From: an uncultured Paracoccaceae bacterium | GTDB taxonomy: Bacteria; Pseudomonadota; Alphaproteobacteria; Rhodobacterales; Rhodobacteraceae | Direction: 5' to 3' | Assembly: GCA_947498985.1 (NCBI GenBank) | Contig: CANMMF010000008.1 | Span: 62,001-126,000, forward strand | Length of the DNA stretch: 64,000 nt | In this document: in pieces, positions 10,021 through 19,230 of the stretch | Position numbering within the stretch: position 1 is the stretch's first letter | Layout: the number at the start of each line of letters is the position of its first letter | Notes under the pieces: model-generated | The model's input: only the letters and a program-made list of their open reading frames with translations | Databases searched by the model: none | What the model was told of the DNA's origin: nothing | Translations under genes and position numbers: made by a program

Positions 10021-10123
10021 TGCGGCGCAAAGAGGTTTTGCTTTGGTGAGCCCGTGCAGCCCCCGGCCTAAGCCTTCCCCCGGCACCAGGCTCCGTTGCA
10101 GCGCGTCACATCCCCGTTTGCGG

Positions 10124-10145
10124 AAAAAAAGCGCGCGGACGCGCT
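10124..10145 (-). terminator. Rho-independent terminator of the beta-hydroxyacid dehydrogenase gene
   Basis: On the minus strand AGCGCG, loop TCCG, CGCGCT, then seven T residues. It is the sister of the ccdA terminator, sharing 28 of 29 bases including the upstream GATCCAAAGGAGCGC. Confidence 0.85.
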
Positions 10146-10212
10146 CCTTTGGATCCGCCTTTGGCCTTCGGGATCACCCCCTCGGTCTTCTGGCCCCGCC
10201 CCCGTCTTATTC

Positions 10213-11091
10213 TCAGCCCTCATCCACCGCGCCGAGCCGCTTGATCAGGCTCGAGGTGTCCCACCGCCCGCCCCCCAGCTTCTGCACATCCTTGTAAAAC
10301 TGGTCGACCAGCGCGGTCACCGGCAGGGAGGCGCCCACCTCGTCGGCGGTCTTGAGGCAGATGCCCAGATCCTTGCGCATCCAGTCCACGGCAAAGCCAT
10401 GCTCGAAATGATCGTCGAGCATCGTCTCGTACCGGTTGACCATCTGCCAGGATCCCGCCGCGCCGCCGCCGATCACATCGACCACCGCCCGGCCATCGAG
10501 CCCGGCCTTCTGCGCAAAATGCAACCCTTCCGAGAGCCCCTGCACCAGCCCCGCGATGCAGATCTGGTTGACCATCTTGGTCAACTGCCCCGCGCCGCTC
10601 TCGCCGATCCTGCGGCAGAGCTTGGCATAGGCGTCGATCACCGCTTCGGCCTTGGCATAAGGCGCCTCTTCGCCGCCGCACATGACCACAAGCTGGCCGT
10701 TTTCGGCCCCCGCCTGCCCGCCCGAGATCGGCGCATCCACAAAGGCCACGCCGCGCGCGCGCGCCTGCGCGTGCAACTCGCGGGTCACCTCCGCCGAAAC
10801 CGTGGTGTGATCGACAAAGATCGCGCCGTCGCCCATGCCGTCGAACGCCCCGTCCCCGCCCAGGCAGACGCCGCGCAGATCGTCGTCATTGCCGACGCAG
10901 GCCATCACGAACTCCGCGCCCTCCGCGGCCGCGCGCGGCGTTTCTCTCCAGGCGCCGCCATGCGCCTTGACCCAGTCCTCGGCCTTGGAGGCGGTGCGGT
11001 TATAGACCGTCACATCGTGGCCCGCCGTCACCAGATGACCCGCCATCGGGTAGCCCATCACCCCCAGCCCGAGAAACGTCACTTTCGCCAT
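10213..11091 (-). CDS. 3-hydroxyisobutyrate dehydrogenase-family oxidoreductase
   Basis: NAD(P)-dependent beta-hydroxyacid dehydrogenase of 292 residues. The N-terminal Rossmann motif is GLGVMGYPMAGHL (residues 7-19), the substrate loop is DAPISGGQAGAENG, and the catalytic-lysine helix is GAGQLTKMVNQI. These fit 3-hydroxyisobutyrate, tartronate-semialdehyde or succinic-semialdehyde type reductases; sequence alone does not choose among them, and no valine-degradation gene adjoins. The ATG at 11091 has GAGGG upstream. Its start region faces the divergent acylase gene over 112 bases, and a strong terminator follows the stop. Confidence 0.88.
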   Translation of the reverse strand: MAKVTFLGLGVMGYPMAGHLVTAGHDVTVYNRTASKAEDWVKAHGGAWRETPRAAAEGAEFVMACVGNDDDLRGVCLGGDGAFDGMGDGAIFVDHTTVSAEVTRELHAQARARGVAFVDAPISGGQAGAENGQLVVMCGGEEAPYAKAEAVIDAYAKLCRRIGESGAGQLTKMVNQICIAGLVQGLSEGLHFAQKAGLDGRAVVDVIGGGAAGSWQMVNRYETMLDDHFEHGFAVDWMRKDLGICLKTADEVGASLPVTALVDQFYKDVQKLGGGRWDTSSLIKRLGAVDEG

Positions 11092-11203
11092 GGATTTGCC
11101 CTCTCGCATAACATTGCCTGCGCGCCGGGCGGCCTCTTGGCTTTGACCGGCGGGCAGGATACTCCCGTCCCGTCTCAAGTAGCGCAGGTCAAAGGCGAGG
11201 GAA

Positions 11204-13669
11204 ATGGCGCTTGTGTTTCGATGGCTGATGCGGCTTGTGAGCCTGGCGCTGGTGCTGGGTGTGCTGGGCGTCCTTCTGGTCTATTTCCTGGCCTCGCGGT
11301 CGCTGCCGGTCTACGACAAGACCCTGCCTGTCAGCGGCACCACCGCCGATATCGAGATCGTGCGCGACAATACCGGCGTGCCGCATATCATGGCGCTGAG
11401 CGACCGGGATGCGTTTTTCGGGCTGGGCTACGCGCATGCGCAGGACCGGCTCTGGCAGATGACGCTGATGCGGCGCACCGCTCAAGGCCGCCTGTCGGAG
11501 ATTTTCGGGCGCCGCACGCTGGAGACCGACACGCTGTTGCGCCGGTTCGATCTCTACACCCAGGCGGTGCGCTCGGTGGAGCATCAGGACGATGCCACGC
11601 TCGACGCGCTCGAAGCCTATGCCGCAGGCGTCAACACACGGATTGACGAGATCAACGCCGCGAGCCTGGGGCGCGGCGCGCCGGAGTTCTTCCTGTTCCC
11701 GGCGCCCATCGCCCCCTGGCAGCCCGCCGATTCTCTGGCGATGATCAAGCTCATGGCGCTGCAGCTTTCGGGGCAGCTCTCGGACGAGGTGCTGCGCGCG
11801 CGCACGTCGCTGCTCTTGCCCGACACGGCGCGTGTGGCCGACATCCTGCCCGACATGCCCGGTCAGGGCGTCGCGGCGCTGCCGGATTATGCCGCGCTGG
11901 TGCCGGGCGATCTGCCGCGTTTCCTGCCCTCGCGCGACAGCGCCTTTGCCGATCTCAGCCCGGTGCCGCGGCGCGGGCTGGCAGGGGCCTCCAATGTCTG
12001 GGCCGCGGCACCGGAGCGCTCGGCGGGTGGCGGCACGCTTCTGGCCAACGATCCGCATCTTGGCTTCACCGCGCCCTCGACCTGGTTTCTGGCCCGGATC
12101 GAGCTGCAATCGGGCGGTGTGATCGGTGGCACCATCCCCGGCATCCCAGCCGTGCTGGTGGGCCGGTCGGAGCGGCTGGCCTGGGGGCTCACCTCGGCCT
12201 ATGTGGACGATCAGGATCTCTATATCGAGCAGCTCAATCCCGACAATCCGCAGGAATATCGCACGCCCGGCGGCTACAAGCCCTTCCGCACCCGCCGGTC
12301 GATCATCAAGATCAAGGACAGCGCGCCGGTGACCATCACCCTGCGCTGGACCGATAACGGCCCGGTGCTGCCCGGCTCGCAATACAACCTGGCCGCGGTC
12401 ACACCGCCGGGCCATGTGCCCTCTCTGGCCTGGACGGCGCTCTCGGAGCAGGACAGCTCGATGAGCGCGCTCATCGCGCTGATGGGCGCGGGCTCTGTCG
12501 AGGAAGGGCTCGAATCCGGCCGCCGGTTTGTGGCGCCCAGCCAGAACCTCACGCTGATCGACGCGGACACGATTGCGCTCAAGACGGTGGGCGCGATGCC
12601 GCGCCGGGATGCCGGGCACCAGAGCCTCGGGCGGCTGCCGACACCGGGCTGGGAAGAGGTCAACCGCTGGCAGGGCCTGCTGCCCTTCTCGGCCAATCCG
12701 GAATTTGTCGCCCCCGCGGGCGGCATTGTCGGCAACACCAACAACAAGGTGGTCGACCGGCCGTTTCCGCTGCATGTGAGCTTCAACTGGGGCGACAGCC
12801 AGCGGGTGCAGCGCTGGCAGGCGATGATGCAGGGCCGCGAAGTGCACACCCGCGACAGTTTCATCGAAGCCCAGCTTGATACCGTGTCACCGGCGGCGCG
12901 CACATTGCTGCCGCTGATCGGGCGCGATCTGTGGTTCACCGGAGAGGCGGCCCCCGAAGGCACACCCGCCCGCCAGCGCCAGCGCGCGCTGGCACTGCTG
13001 GCCGACTGGAGCGGCGAGATGAACGAGCACCTGCCGGAGCCGCTGCTTTACGCGGCCTGGCTGCGGGCGCTGCAGGAACGGCTCATCCGCGACGATCTCG
13101 GCCCGCTGGCCGATGAGTTCGACCATGTGGAGCCGCTTTTTATCGAGCGGGTCTTTCGCAACGTCGATGGCGCGCAGGTCTGGTGCGACATCATCCGCTC
13201 GGCGCGCGAGGAGACCTGTTCGGACATCTCGCGGCTGGCGCTCGACGACGCGCTGGTGTGGATCGACGAGACCTACGGCACCGCGCTGGAAAGCCTGCGC
13301 TGGGGCGACGCGCATCAGGCCACCCACGATCACGCGGTGCTCGGTGACGTGCCGCTGCTGCGCTACTTCGTGAACATCCGCCAGAGCACCTCGGGCGGCG
13401 ATCACACGCTGCAGCGCGGCCGAACCTCGGGCCGCGATCCGGAGCCGTTCCTCAACGTGCACGGCGCGGGCTACCGCGGGGTCTATGATTTCGCCGATCC
13501 CGACAGTTCGGTCTTTGTCATCGGCACCGGGCAGTCGGGGCATTTCCTGTCGCGGCATTACGACGACCTGGGGCAGCTCTGGCGGCGCGGCGAATACATC
13601 CCGATGTCGCTCGATGTGGGGCTTGCGCGGGCGGCGTCGGTGGGCATCACCCGTCTCGAGAAACCTTGA
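11204..13669 (+). CDS. Penicillin acylase-family N-terminal-serine hydrolase
   Basis: A 821-residue precursor of the Ntn-hydrolase superfamily, which cleaves amide bonds in compounds such as penicillins or acyl-homoserine lactones after self-splitting into two chains. A signal anchor occupies about residues 7-30 (LMRLVSLALVLGVLGVLL), placing the enzyme at or beyond the inner membrane. The alpha-chain part has GVPHIMALSDRDAFFGLGYAHAQDRLWQM, shown here only as its ends GVPHI and DRLWQM. The new N-terminal serine after autocleavage is predicted in GASNVW near residue 263, followed by DPHLGF. GCGAGG precedes the ATG. The kinase gene downstream overlaps its stop codon. Confidence 0.9.
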   Translation: MALVFRWLMRLVSLALVLGVLGVLLVYFLASRSLPVYDKTLPVSGTTADIEIVRDNTGVPHIMALSDRDAFFGLGYAHAQDRLWQMTLMRRTAQGRLSEIFGRRTLETDTLLRRFDLYTQAVRSVEHQDDATLDALEAYAAGVNTRIDEINAASLGRGAPEFFLFPAPIAPWQPADSLAMIKLMALQLSGQLSDEVLRARTSLLLPDTARVADILPDMPGQGVAALPDYAALVPGDLPRFLPSRDSAFADLSPVPRRGLAGASNVWAAAPERSAGGGTLLANDPHLGFTAPSTWFLARIELQSGGVIGGTIPGIPAVLVGRSERLAWGLTSAYVDDQDLYIEQLNPDNPQEYRTPGGYKPFRTRRSIIKIKDSAPVTITLRWTDNGPVLPGSQYNLAAVTPPGHVPSLAWTALSEQDSSMSALIALMGAGSVEEGLESGRRFVAPSQNLTLIDADTIALKTVGAMPRRDAGHQSLGRLPTPGWEEVNRWQGLLPFSANPEFVAPAGGIVGNTNNKVVDRPFPLHVSFNWGDSQRVQRWQAMMQGREVHTRDSFIEAQLDTVSPAARTLLPLIGRDLWFTGEAAPEGTPARQRQRALALLADWSGEMNEHLPEPLLYAAWLRALQERLIRDDLGPLADEFDHVEPLFIERVFRNVDGAQVWCDIIRSAREETCSDISRLALDDALVWIDETYGTALESLRWGDAHQATHDHAVLGDVPLLRYFVNIRQSTSGGDHTLQRGRTSGRDPEPFLNVHGAGYRGVYDFADPDSSVFVIGTGQSGHFLSRHYDDLGQLWRRGEYIPMSLDVGLARAASVGITRLEKP

Positions 13670-14607
13670 GCGCGACGCATCTCGAGGCCGGGGCGGCCCG
13701 GTTTCGGGCCGAAGAGGCGCTGGCGCGGGTCTGGCCGGGCTGGACCGGCACGCTCACACCGCTGAAACCGTTGCTGAAACCGCTGCGCGCCACACCGTTT
13801 CGCGTCTCGGGCGGCGCCGAGCCCGCGGTGATCAAGGTCTGGGGGCCGGGCAATGCCGCGGCTGCGGCGCGTCAGGCCGCGCGCCAGGCAGAGGTGGCCC
13901 GGCTGATGCCGCAGGGCCACCTCCGCGTGCCGCGCGTTCTCACGTTCGACGCGGCCTCCTGCGCGCTGCTCATGCAGGATGCGGGCGGGCCGGATCTGCG
14001 CCGCGCCTTGCCCGACATGCCCGACGCGGCGGCCGAATCGGCCCTGAGCCGCGCCGCAGCCTGGTTGCAGGCCTTCCACGCGCTCTCCATCCGCGCCCAT
14101 CCGTTCCGACCGGCGGGACATGCCGCCTGGCTGCGCCGTCTGGTGGCCGATGCCGAAAGCGGGCATCGCGCCATGCCGGATGTCGCCGAATTCCGGTCGC
14201 AGGCGCTGGCGCTGGAGGCCACCGCCATGGCGCTGCGCGGCGCGCCGTCGCGGCGTTGCGCGTCGCATCGCGATCTGACGCTGGGCAATCTTCTGACGGG
14301 GGGCGACGACACGCTCTGGGGGATCGATTTCGAGAATGACCGCGAGGACGAGCTGCTGCGGGACCGTGTGTCTCTCGCGCTGGACGCGCTTTGTTTCGCG
14401 CCCTTCGGGCACGACCGGGGCCGCGTGCTCGCTACGCTCGCCCGCGGCCGGACAGACCGCGACCCGATCGGCCCGGCGGATCTGTTCCTGCAACGCGCTT
14501 TCTGCCTCGGTGTCTGGGCCCGCACGCCGCGACAGCCCTCGCGCCGACAGGCCGCGTTGCTGAAGGCGGCACTCTGGCTGCTCGCGCAGCCCGAACCGCT
14601 GGTCTGA
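13666..14607 (+). CDS. APH-fold phosphotransferase (aminoglycoside/choline kinase-like)
   Basis: A 313-residue protein with the protein-kinase-like APH fold. The catalytic loop is HRDLTLGN (the HxDxxxxN pattern) and the magnesium-binding motif is GIDFEND; upstream, AVIKVWG may carry the nucleotide-binding lysine. The substrate is unknown; such enzymes phosphorylate small hydroxyl compounds such as choline, homoserine or sugars, or antibiotics. The only plausible start is a TTG whose bases overlap the TGA of the acylase gene, so translation is probably coupled. Starting on TTG suggests low or coupled expression. Confidence 0.8.
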   Translation: MSATHLEAGAARFRAEEALARVWPGWTGTLTPLKPLLKPLRATPFRVSGGAEPAVIKVWGPGNAAAAARQAARQAEVARLMPQGHLRVPRVLTFDAASCALLMQDAGGPDLRRALPDMPDAAAESALSRAAAWLQAFHALSIRAHPFRPAGHAAWLRRLVADAESGHRAMPDVAEFRSQALALEATAMALRGAPSRRCASHRDLTLGNLLTGGDDTLWGIDFENDREDELLRDRVSLALDALCFAPFGHDRGRVLATLARGRTDRDPIGPADLFLQRAFCLGVWARTPRQPSRRQAALLKAALWLLAQPEPLV

Positions 14608-14746
14608 CCGGTCACAGCACTGTCCTGCGTGACGCGAAGACGGCCCCCCGCCGCACGTCTCGACGTCACGCGGGCCTTGCGTTTCCCAGCCATTTTGCAA
14701 AAGTCTGCGCAAGGCTCACCAACACGCAAACCAAAGGTTTTCCCGG

Positions 14747-15118
14747 ATGCCCCTTTCCCGTCGCGCCGCGCTTCTTGCGCTGCTTGCCACCCCCACGCCG
14801 GTGTTTTCGCAAAGCCAGACCCCGTCGGAAAGCGACGACATCACCGGGCTGATCGGACAGTATTCGGTCCTCGGGCGTGGCGCGACCGGACAGGCTTATG
14901 AAGGCGATCTGGAGATTACCGCCGCAGGATCCGGCCTGGCGCTGCGCTGGGATATCGGCGACGATATCTTCACCGGCACCGGAACGCTCGACGGGCGCGT
15001 GCTGACCGTGGACTGGAGCCAGACCGATCCGGTGATCTACGTGGTCATGCCCGATGGCGAATTGCACGGCACCTGGGATGACGGGCTGGCCACCGAAAAG
15101 GCCATTCCGAAGCTCTGA
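14747..15118 (+). CDS. Small secreted protein, function unknown
   Basis: A 123-residue protein. The N-terminus MPLSRRAALLALLATPTPVF is a signal peptide with a twin-arginine-like RR. The mature part is rich in beta-type phrases such as GLIGQYSVLGRG, YEGDLEIT, TGTGTLDGRVLTVDW and VIYVVMPDGELHGTWDDG, reminiscent of a small beta-barrel repeated in Rhodobacterales periplasmic proteins. No catalytic motif is visible. It stands alone between the kinase gene and the converging der gene. The ribosome site is weak. Confidence 0.7.
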   Translation: MPLSRRAALLALLATPTPVFSQSQTPSESDDITGLIGQYSVLGRGATGQAYEGDLEITAAGSGLALRWDIGDDIFTGTGTLDGRVLTVDWSQTDPVIYVVMPDGELHGTWDDGLATEKAIPKL

Positions 15119-15178
15119 CAGTGACCCGTCAGGCCCGGCGCGCGCATCTGGCCAAGCGCAGACAAAACCCGGCCGTCC

Positions 15179-16654
15179 TCACCCGCCCTGTTTCTTCGGC
15201 AATTTGCCGAGGTGCTTTTTCAGCGCGCCCGCGTTCTTCTTCTTGCGCCCCTTGAAGGGGTTCTGGTCGCCCTGGCCGCGCATGGTCAGCCGGATCGGCG
15301 TGCCCGGCATGTCAAAATCCTCGCGCAACCCGTTGACAAGATATCGCGAATAGCTCGCGGGCAGCTTGTCGGGATGGCTGCACATGACGACAAATCCGGG
15401 CGGGCGCGTCTTGGCCTGCGTCATGTAGCGCAGCTTGATGCGGTGGCCCTGCGGCGCGGGCGGCGGGTGGCGCTCGATCATGCCCGAGAGCCAGCGGTTG
15501 AGCTGACCGGTCGACACCCGCCGGTTCCAGACCGCATGCGCCTGCATCACCGCCGCCTGCAGCCGGTCGAGCCCGCGCCCGCTGCGCGCCGAGACCGTGA
15601 CCAGAGGCGCGCCGCGCAATTGCGGCAGCAGGCGGGCGAAGGACTCCTTGAGGTCGCGCAGTTTCTCCTGCTTTTCGTCCTCGATATCCCATTTGTTGAC
15701 CGCCACCACCACCGCGCGGCCTTCGCGCTCGGCCAGATCGGCGATCTTGAGGTCCTGCGTCTCGAAGGGGATCGCGGCATCGAGCAACACAATCACCACC
15801 TCGGCGAATTTCACCGCGCGCACCCCGTCGGAGACCGAGAGCTTTTCGACCTTGTCCTGAACCTTGGCGCGTTTGCGCATGCCGGCGGTGTCGAAGATCC
15901 GCACCGGCACCCCGCCCCACTCCATCTGCAGCGAAATGGCGTCGCGGGTGATCCCTGCCTCGGGCCCGGTCAAGAGCCGGTCCTCGCCGAGGATCTGGTT
16001 GACCAGCGTCGATTTGCCCGCGTTGGGGCGGCCCACAACGGCGATCTGCAGCGGTTTGGCCTTGGTCGGCACCGGCACCGCGTCTTCGCCTGCCTCGGCC
16101 TCGGCTTGCGTCAGGGCGACCTCGACCTCCGGCGCCTCTGCGGCGGCGCGTTCCTCGAACGCGTCCGAGAGCGGCAGAAGCTGCGCGTAAAGATCGTTGA
16201 GCCCCTCGCCATGTTCGGCGGACAGACGAATGGGCTCGCCCAGTCCAAGCGAATAGGCCTCGATCACCCCGGCATCGGCGGCGGAGCCTTCGGCCTTGTT
16301 GGCGGCCAGGATCACATGTTTGGCGCGCTTGCGCAGGATTTCGGCAAAGATCTCGTCATCGGGCAGCACACCGGCGCGCGCGTCGATCAGAAAAAGGCAG
16401 ATATCGGCCATGTCGACGCCGCGTTCGGTCAGGCGGCGCATGCGCGCAGGCAGGCTGTCATCGGTCTCGTTCTCGAGGCCCGCGGTGTCGATCACGGTAA
16501 AGCGCAGATCGCCCAGCCGCGCCTCGCCTTCGCGCAGATCGCGGGTCACGCCGGGCTGATCGTCGACCAGCGCCAGACGCTTGCCGACAAGCCGGTTGAA
16601 CAGCGTCGATTTGCCCACATTGGGCCGACCGACAATGGCGAGGGAGAAGGACAT
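15179..16654 (-). CDS. der: Ribosome-assembly GTPase Der (EngA)
   Basis: Essential GTPase that matures the 50S ribosomal subunit. It has two G domains in tandem, the hallmark of Der: GRPNVGKST (residues 8-16) and GRPNAGKST (near 212), each followed by its own switch and NKxD-type motifs (NKAE in the first, NKWD in the second), and a C-terminal KH-like domain. An acidic linker of about 30 residues between the G domains is usual. The tail is basic ([17 protein letters not shown]). At 491 residues it is standard length. No operon partner is apparent. Confidence 0.97.
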   Translation of the reverse strand: MSFSLAIVGRPNVGKSTLFNRLVGKRLALVDDQPGVTRDLREGEARLGDLRFTVIDTAGLENETDDSLPARMRRLTERGVDMADICLFLIDARAGVLPDDEIFAEILRKRAKHVILAANKAEGSAADAGVIEAYSLGLGEPIRLSAEHGEGLNDLYAQLLPLSDAFEERAAAEAPEVEVALTQAEAEAGEDAVPVPTKAKPLQIAVVGRPNAGKSTLVNQILGEDRLLTGPEAGITRDAISLQMEWGGVPVRIFDTAGMRKRAKVQDKVEKLSVSDGVRAVKFAEVVIVLLDAAIPFETQDLKIADLAEREGRAVVVAVNKWDIEDEKQEKLRDLKESFARLLPQLRGAPLVTVSARSGRGLDRLQAAVMQAHAVWNRRVSTGQLNRWLSGMIERHPPPAPQGHRIKLRYMTQAKTRPPGFVVMCSHPDKLPASYSRYLVNGLREDFDMPGTPIRLTMRGQGDQNPFKGRKKKNAGALKKHLGKLPKKQGG

Positions 16655-17047
16655 GAAGGCGCTCCGAAAGGTCAGGCGCGGGGCTTAGCCGATTTCGCGG
16701 CGGGGGGGAAGTGGCTGCGGTCGGCGCGGGGCTGGCAGGAAGGGCGCGACGGACCGCGGGCGTCGCGGGTGCGCGTCGGTTTTGCCGCCCCCCCCCGCGC
16801 GGGCACCTGAGGCAGCACCGGGCCCGGGGACCGCCGCAGCCAATGAGGTTTCTGCCCTCGTGGCGCGCGCCAAATGACGCGCAAGCACCCGACCGGGACG
16901 CTCCGGCAGGATTCCCCGGAGCGTTTGGCAATCGCCTGCCGATGCCCTCACGGCAGACGTGCGGGCGGGAACCAAAGGGCGTATATTGCGTTTTGTCACG
17001 GTGTTGTTGTCACGCATTTGTTGCGCATCCATGGTTTTGGAGAGCAC
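16655..17047. other. Intergenic region between der and the acyltransferase gene
   Basis: 393 bases separating divergent genes. It carries a run of nine C residues near 16786-16796 in a G/C-rich block and a more A/T-rich segment at 16980-17040, just before the acyltransferase start, where its promoter should lie. No gene, hairpin with U-tract or repeat family member stands out. Confidence 0.6.
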
Positions 17048-17929
17048 ATGAAAGATCGCATCGACCCGCTCATCGAAGAACGTGCAGACTGGCTTTTCTC
17101 CGACCGGCCCGGGGTCCGTGCGGCGCGCGCCGCGTTGCACCGGCTGCTGAGCTATGACCGGACGCTCGATGTGGGGCAATCGGTCGAGCATCTGGACGCA
17201 TCCGACATCATGGCCGAGATGGCGCATCTGCTGGCCCGCGACGTCACGGTGCGCGGCCTGTCACATGTGCCGCGCCACGGGGCCGCGCTGGTCGTGGCCA
17301 ACCACCCCACCGGCATCGCCGACGGCATCATGCTGCACCACGCGCTGCGCGAGGCGCGGCCTGACGCCTATTATTTCGCCAACCACGATATCCTGCGGGT
17401 CCTGCCGCAATTCGACGCGATGATCGCGCCGGTGGAATGGCGCAAGGACAAACGCAGCCACGCCAAGACCCGCGAGACCATGGCTTATACCCGCCAGGCG
17501 GTCGAGGACGGTCGGCTGGGGGTGATCTTCCCCTCGGGCCGTCTGGCCAAGCGGCGCGGGCTGAGCCTGCACGAGCGGCCCTGGATGGCGTCCGCGGCGA
17601 TGATCGCGCGCAAGTTCCGGCTGCCGGTGATCCCGGTGAACATCCGCGCCCGCAACTCGGCGCTGTTCTACCTGTTCGACCTGATCCACCCCACCTTGCG
17701 GGACATCACCTTGTTCCACGAGACGCTGAACAAGGATCGCCAGCCCTACCGGATCACCATCGGGGAGCCGATCTCGCCTTCCGCTCTGCCGGAGAAATCC
17801 GAAGACGGGATCGAGATGCTGCGCCGCGCCACGCTGGCGCTTGGGGGACGCAGCGCACCGGCGGTGTCGCTGGTCGATGCCACGCGCCGTCCGTCCTGGC
17901 TCAGGACGCGAAGTTCCGGGATGGGCTAG
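17048..17929 (+). CDS. Lysophospholipid acyltransferase-family protein
   Basis: A 293-residue member of the PlsC-like acyltransferase superfamily, which moves acyl chains onto glycerophospholipids or related acceptors at the inner membrane. The catalytic His/Asp block is VANHPTGIADG near residue 84, a slightly longer spacing than the classic HxxxxD. FPSGRLAKRRG near 161 corresponds to the FPEG substrate-binding motif, and VIPVNIRARN resembles the fourth conserved block. There is no clear membrane span. The ATG at 17048 (MKDRIDPLIEERADWLF) is chosen because the upstream extension is low-quality sequence. The acceptor is unknown. Confidence 0.85.
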   Translation: MKDRIDPLIEERADWLFSDRPGVRAARAALHRLLSYDRTLDVGQSVEHLDASDIMAEMAHLLARDVTVRGLSHVPRHGAALVVANHPTGIADGIMLHHALREARPDAYYFANHDILRVLPQFDAMIAPVEWRKDKRSHAKTRETMAYTRQAVEDGRLGVIFPSGRLAKRRGLSLHERPWMASAAMIARKFRLPVIPVNIRARNSALFYLFDLIHPTLRDITLFHETLNKDRQPYRITIGEPISPSALPEKSEDGIEMLRRATLALGGRSAPAVSLVDATRRPSWLRTRSSGMG

Positions 17930-18032
17930 GCGCGGGCCGCCAGAACCCTGACTTACAGCGCGGGGCGCCGTCTTTTCCTGCAGAGCACAGGCAGGGCACA
18001 GGCAAGACACAGGTCAGCCGGGCACAGGCGCA

Positions 18033-19013
18033 TCAGCCTTCGGCGGATCCCGCCAGCGCGTCATCGACCGATCCGGAGGGCAGGACATCCTCGGCCCCCG
18101 TCACCGGGGCAATCACCGGTGCGCCGTCGTCTTCGGCCTCGACTATGGTCTCTTCGGGGCCGAGCTGCATCTTATCCGGTGCGGCGCGGGGCGGCGCGTC
18201 CGCTGCGGCCTCCGCCTCCCTGGGCACAAGCTCCTTCATTTCCGACAGCGCACCGACCGTCGCATCCTCCGGCAAGGCCTCCAGCACCGGATGCGGCGCG
18301 GGCTCGCCCAGACCGGCAGGCCGGGCCACCGGTTTCAGCGAGCGCGCCAAACCGATGCAGTAATTCTGCTGGCGCACCCAATTGATCATGTCGCGCCGTT
18401 TCTTGCGCGAATGGAACGGGCCCCAATCGGCGGCAACACCGCGCATGCCCTTGCTCACCACGCGGTCGCGCGCCACCGTCTTGGCCATGATGCGCAGCGC
18501 GCAGGAGAGGTTGTCCTCGGGATCCTTGAGCGCGGCGCCGCTGCGCGCCTTGCAGCCGTAAAGCCGGGCGGTCGGCGGATAGATCTGCACCAGCCCGTAC
18601 CAGCGCCCGCCGCCGCCCACGGCGGTCGGACGATAGGTGCTTTCGTGTTTGGCCAGCGCCGAGATCAGGCCGACCCAGAACGCCTCGCGCTGGGAGCGGC
18701 TGGCGCTTGGATAGGCCGGGCACCAGTTGGCGATGTCGCGCGGCACGATCTCGGTCAGCACGCTGGCATGCGAGCGCAGCCCTTTTACAACCGACATCGT
18801 CCAGCTGCGTTTGCCGCCATGCGCGTCCCAGCGCGCCTTGGGCACAACCATCGTGCGCGCCTGCGGGCGCGGCGAGGCCCCGACAGCCAGCGGAGACGGC
18901 CCCGGCAAAAGCTCCGGACCCACCGATTGGGCAGGCGGCAGCGTGGACTGGGCGATCCCGGCAGACGGGGCCCCCAGCGCCAGCAGCGCCGCAAGGGTGA
19001 CAGCACGCAACAT
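18033..19013 (-). CDS. Secreted lytic transglycosylase (SLT domain)
   Basis: A periplasmic murein lytic enzyme of 326 residues. Residues 1-21 are a signal peptide (MLRAVTLAALLALGAPSAGIA). The SLT-type domain lies at about 85-220: the catalytic glutamate is in ALAKHESTYRP, followed by GLVQIYPPTARLYGC as the GLMQI-like block, with further conserved NLSCALRIM and WGPFH. The C-terminal 90 residues are an acidic, Pro/Ala-rich tail of low complexity. The ATG at 19013 is selected because a longer frame upstream lacks a signal peptide. It diverges from the hypothetical gene at 19231. Confidence 0.85.
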   Translation of the reverse strand: MLRAVTLAALLALGAPSAGIAQSTLPPAQSVGPELLPGPSPLAVGASPRPQARTMVVPKARWDAHGGKRSWTMSVVKGLRSHASVLTEIVPRDIANWCPAYPSASRSQREAFWVGLISALAKHESTYRPTAVGGGGRWYGLVQIYPPTARLYGCKARSGAALKDPEDNLSCALRIMAKTVARDRVVSKGMRGVAADWGPFHSRKKRRDMINWVRQQNYCIGLARSLKPVARPAGLGEPAPHPVLEALPEDATVGALSEMKELVPREAEAAADAPPRAAPDKMQLGPEETIVEAEDDGAPVIAPVTGAEDVLPSGSVDDALAGSAEG

Positions 19014-19230
19014 GACCGGACGAGACTGCCCGAAAGCCGCCGCAGAGGCAAGTCGCCCGGCGGCATAGGGGCGCTCATGGTTAATGCGTTTCCCGCAAAC
19101 CGGGTTGTCGGGGCGTTTCGGAGCCATTGTTGCGCATGTCCGCACAGCGCCCGGCAAATACCCGCCGATCGCCTGCGAAGCTCCGCGTGGCTGCCCCGAT
19201 TTGGCCCAGATGAATCGCCACGCTGCAGGC

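Larger units (their letters stand above)
9427..10212. other. Long non-coding region upstream of rne
   Basis: 786 bases with no credible gene between the dehydrogenase stop and the rne start, both on the minus strand. It should contain the rne promoter and a leader; RNase E genes in other bacteria are autoregulated through structured leaders. It holds the dehydrogenase terminator at 10124-10145, the 146-base palindromic element at 9875-10020, and a more diverged stretch at about 9690-9870 that resembles a decayed copy of the same element. Small open frames here have no ribosome site or recognisable motif. Confidence 0.7.

Noticed and set aside
16685-17227. Minus-strand open frame upstream of der
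   Set aside because: It overlaps the acyltransferase start, is Arg/Pro-rich and has no ribosome site.
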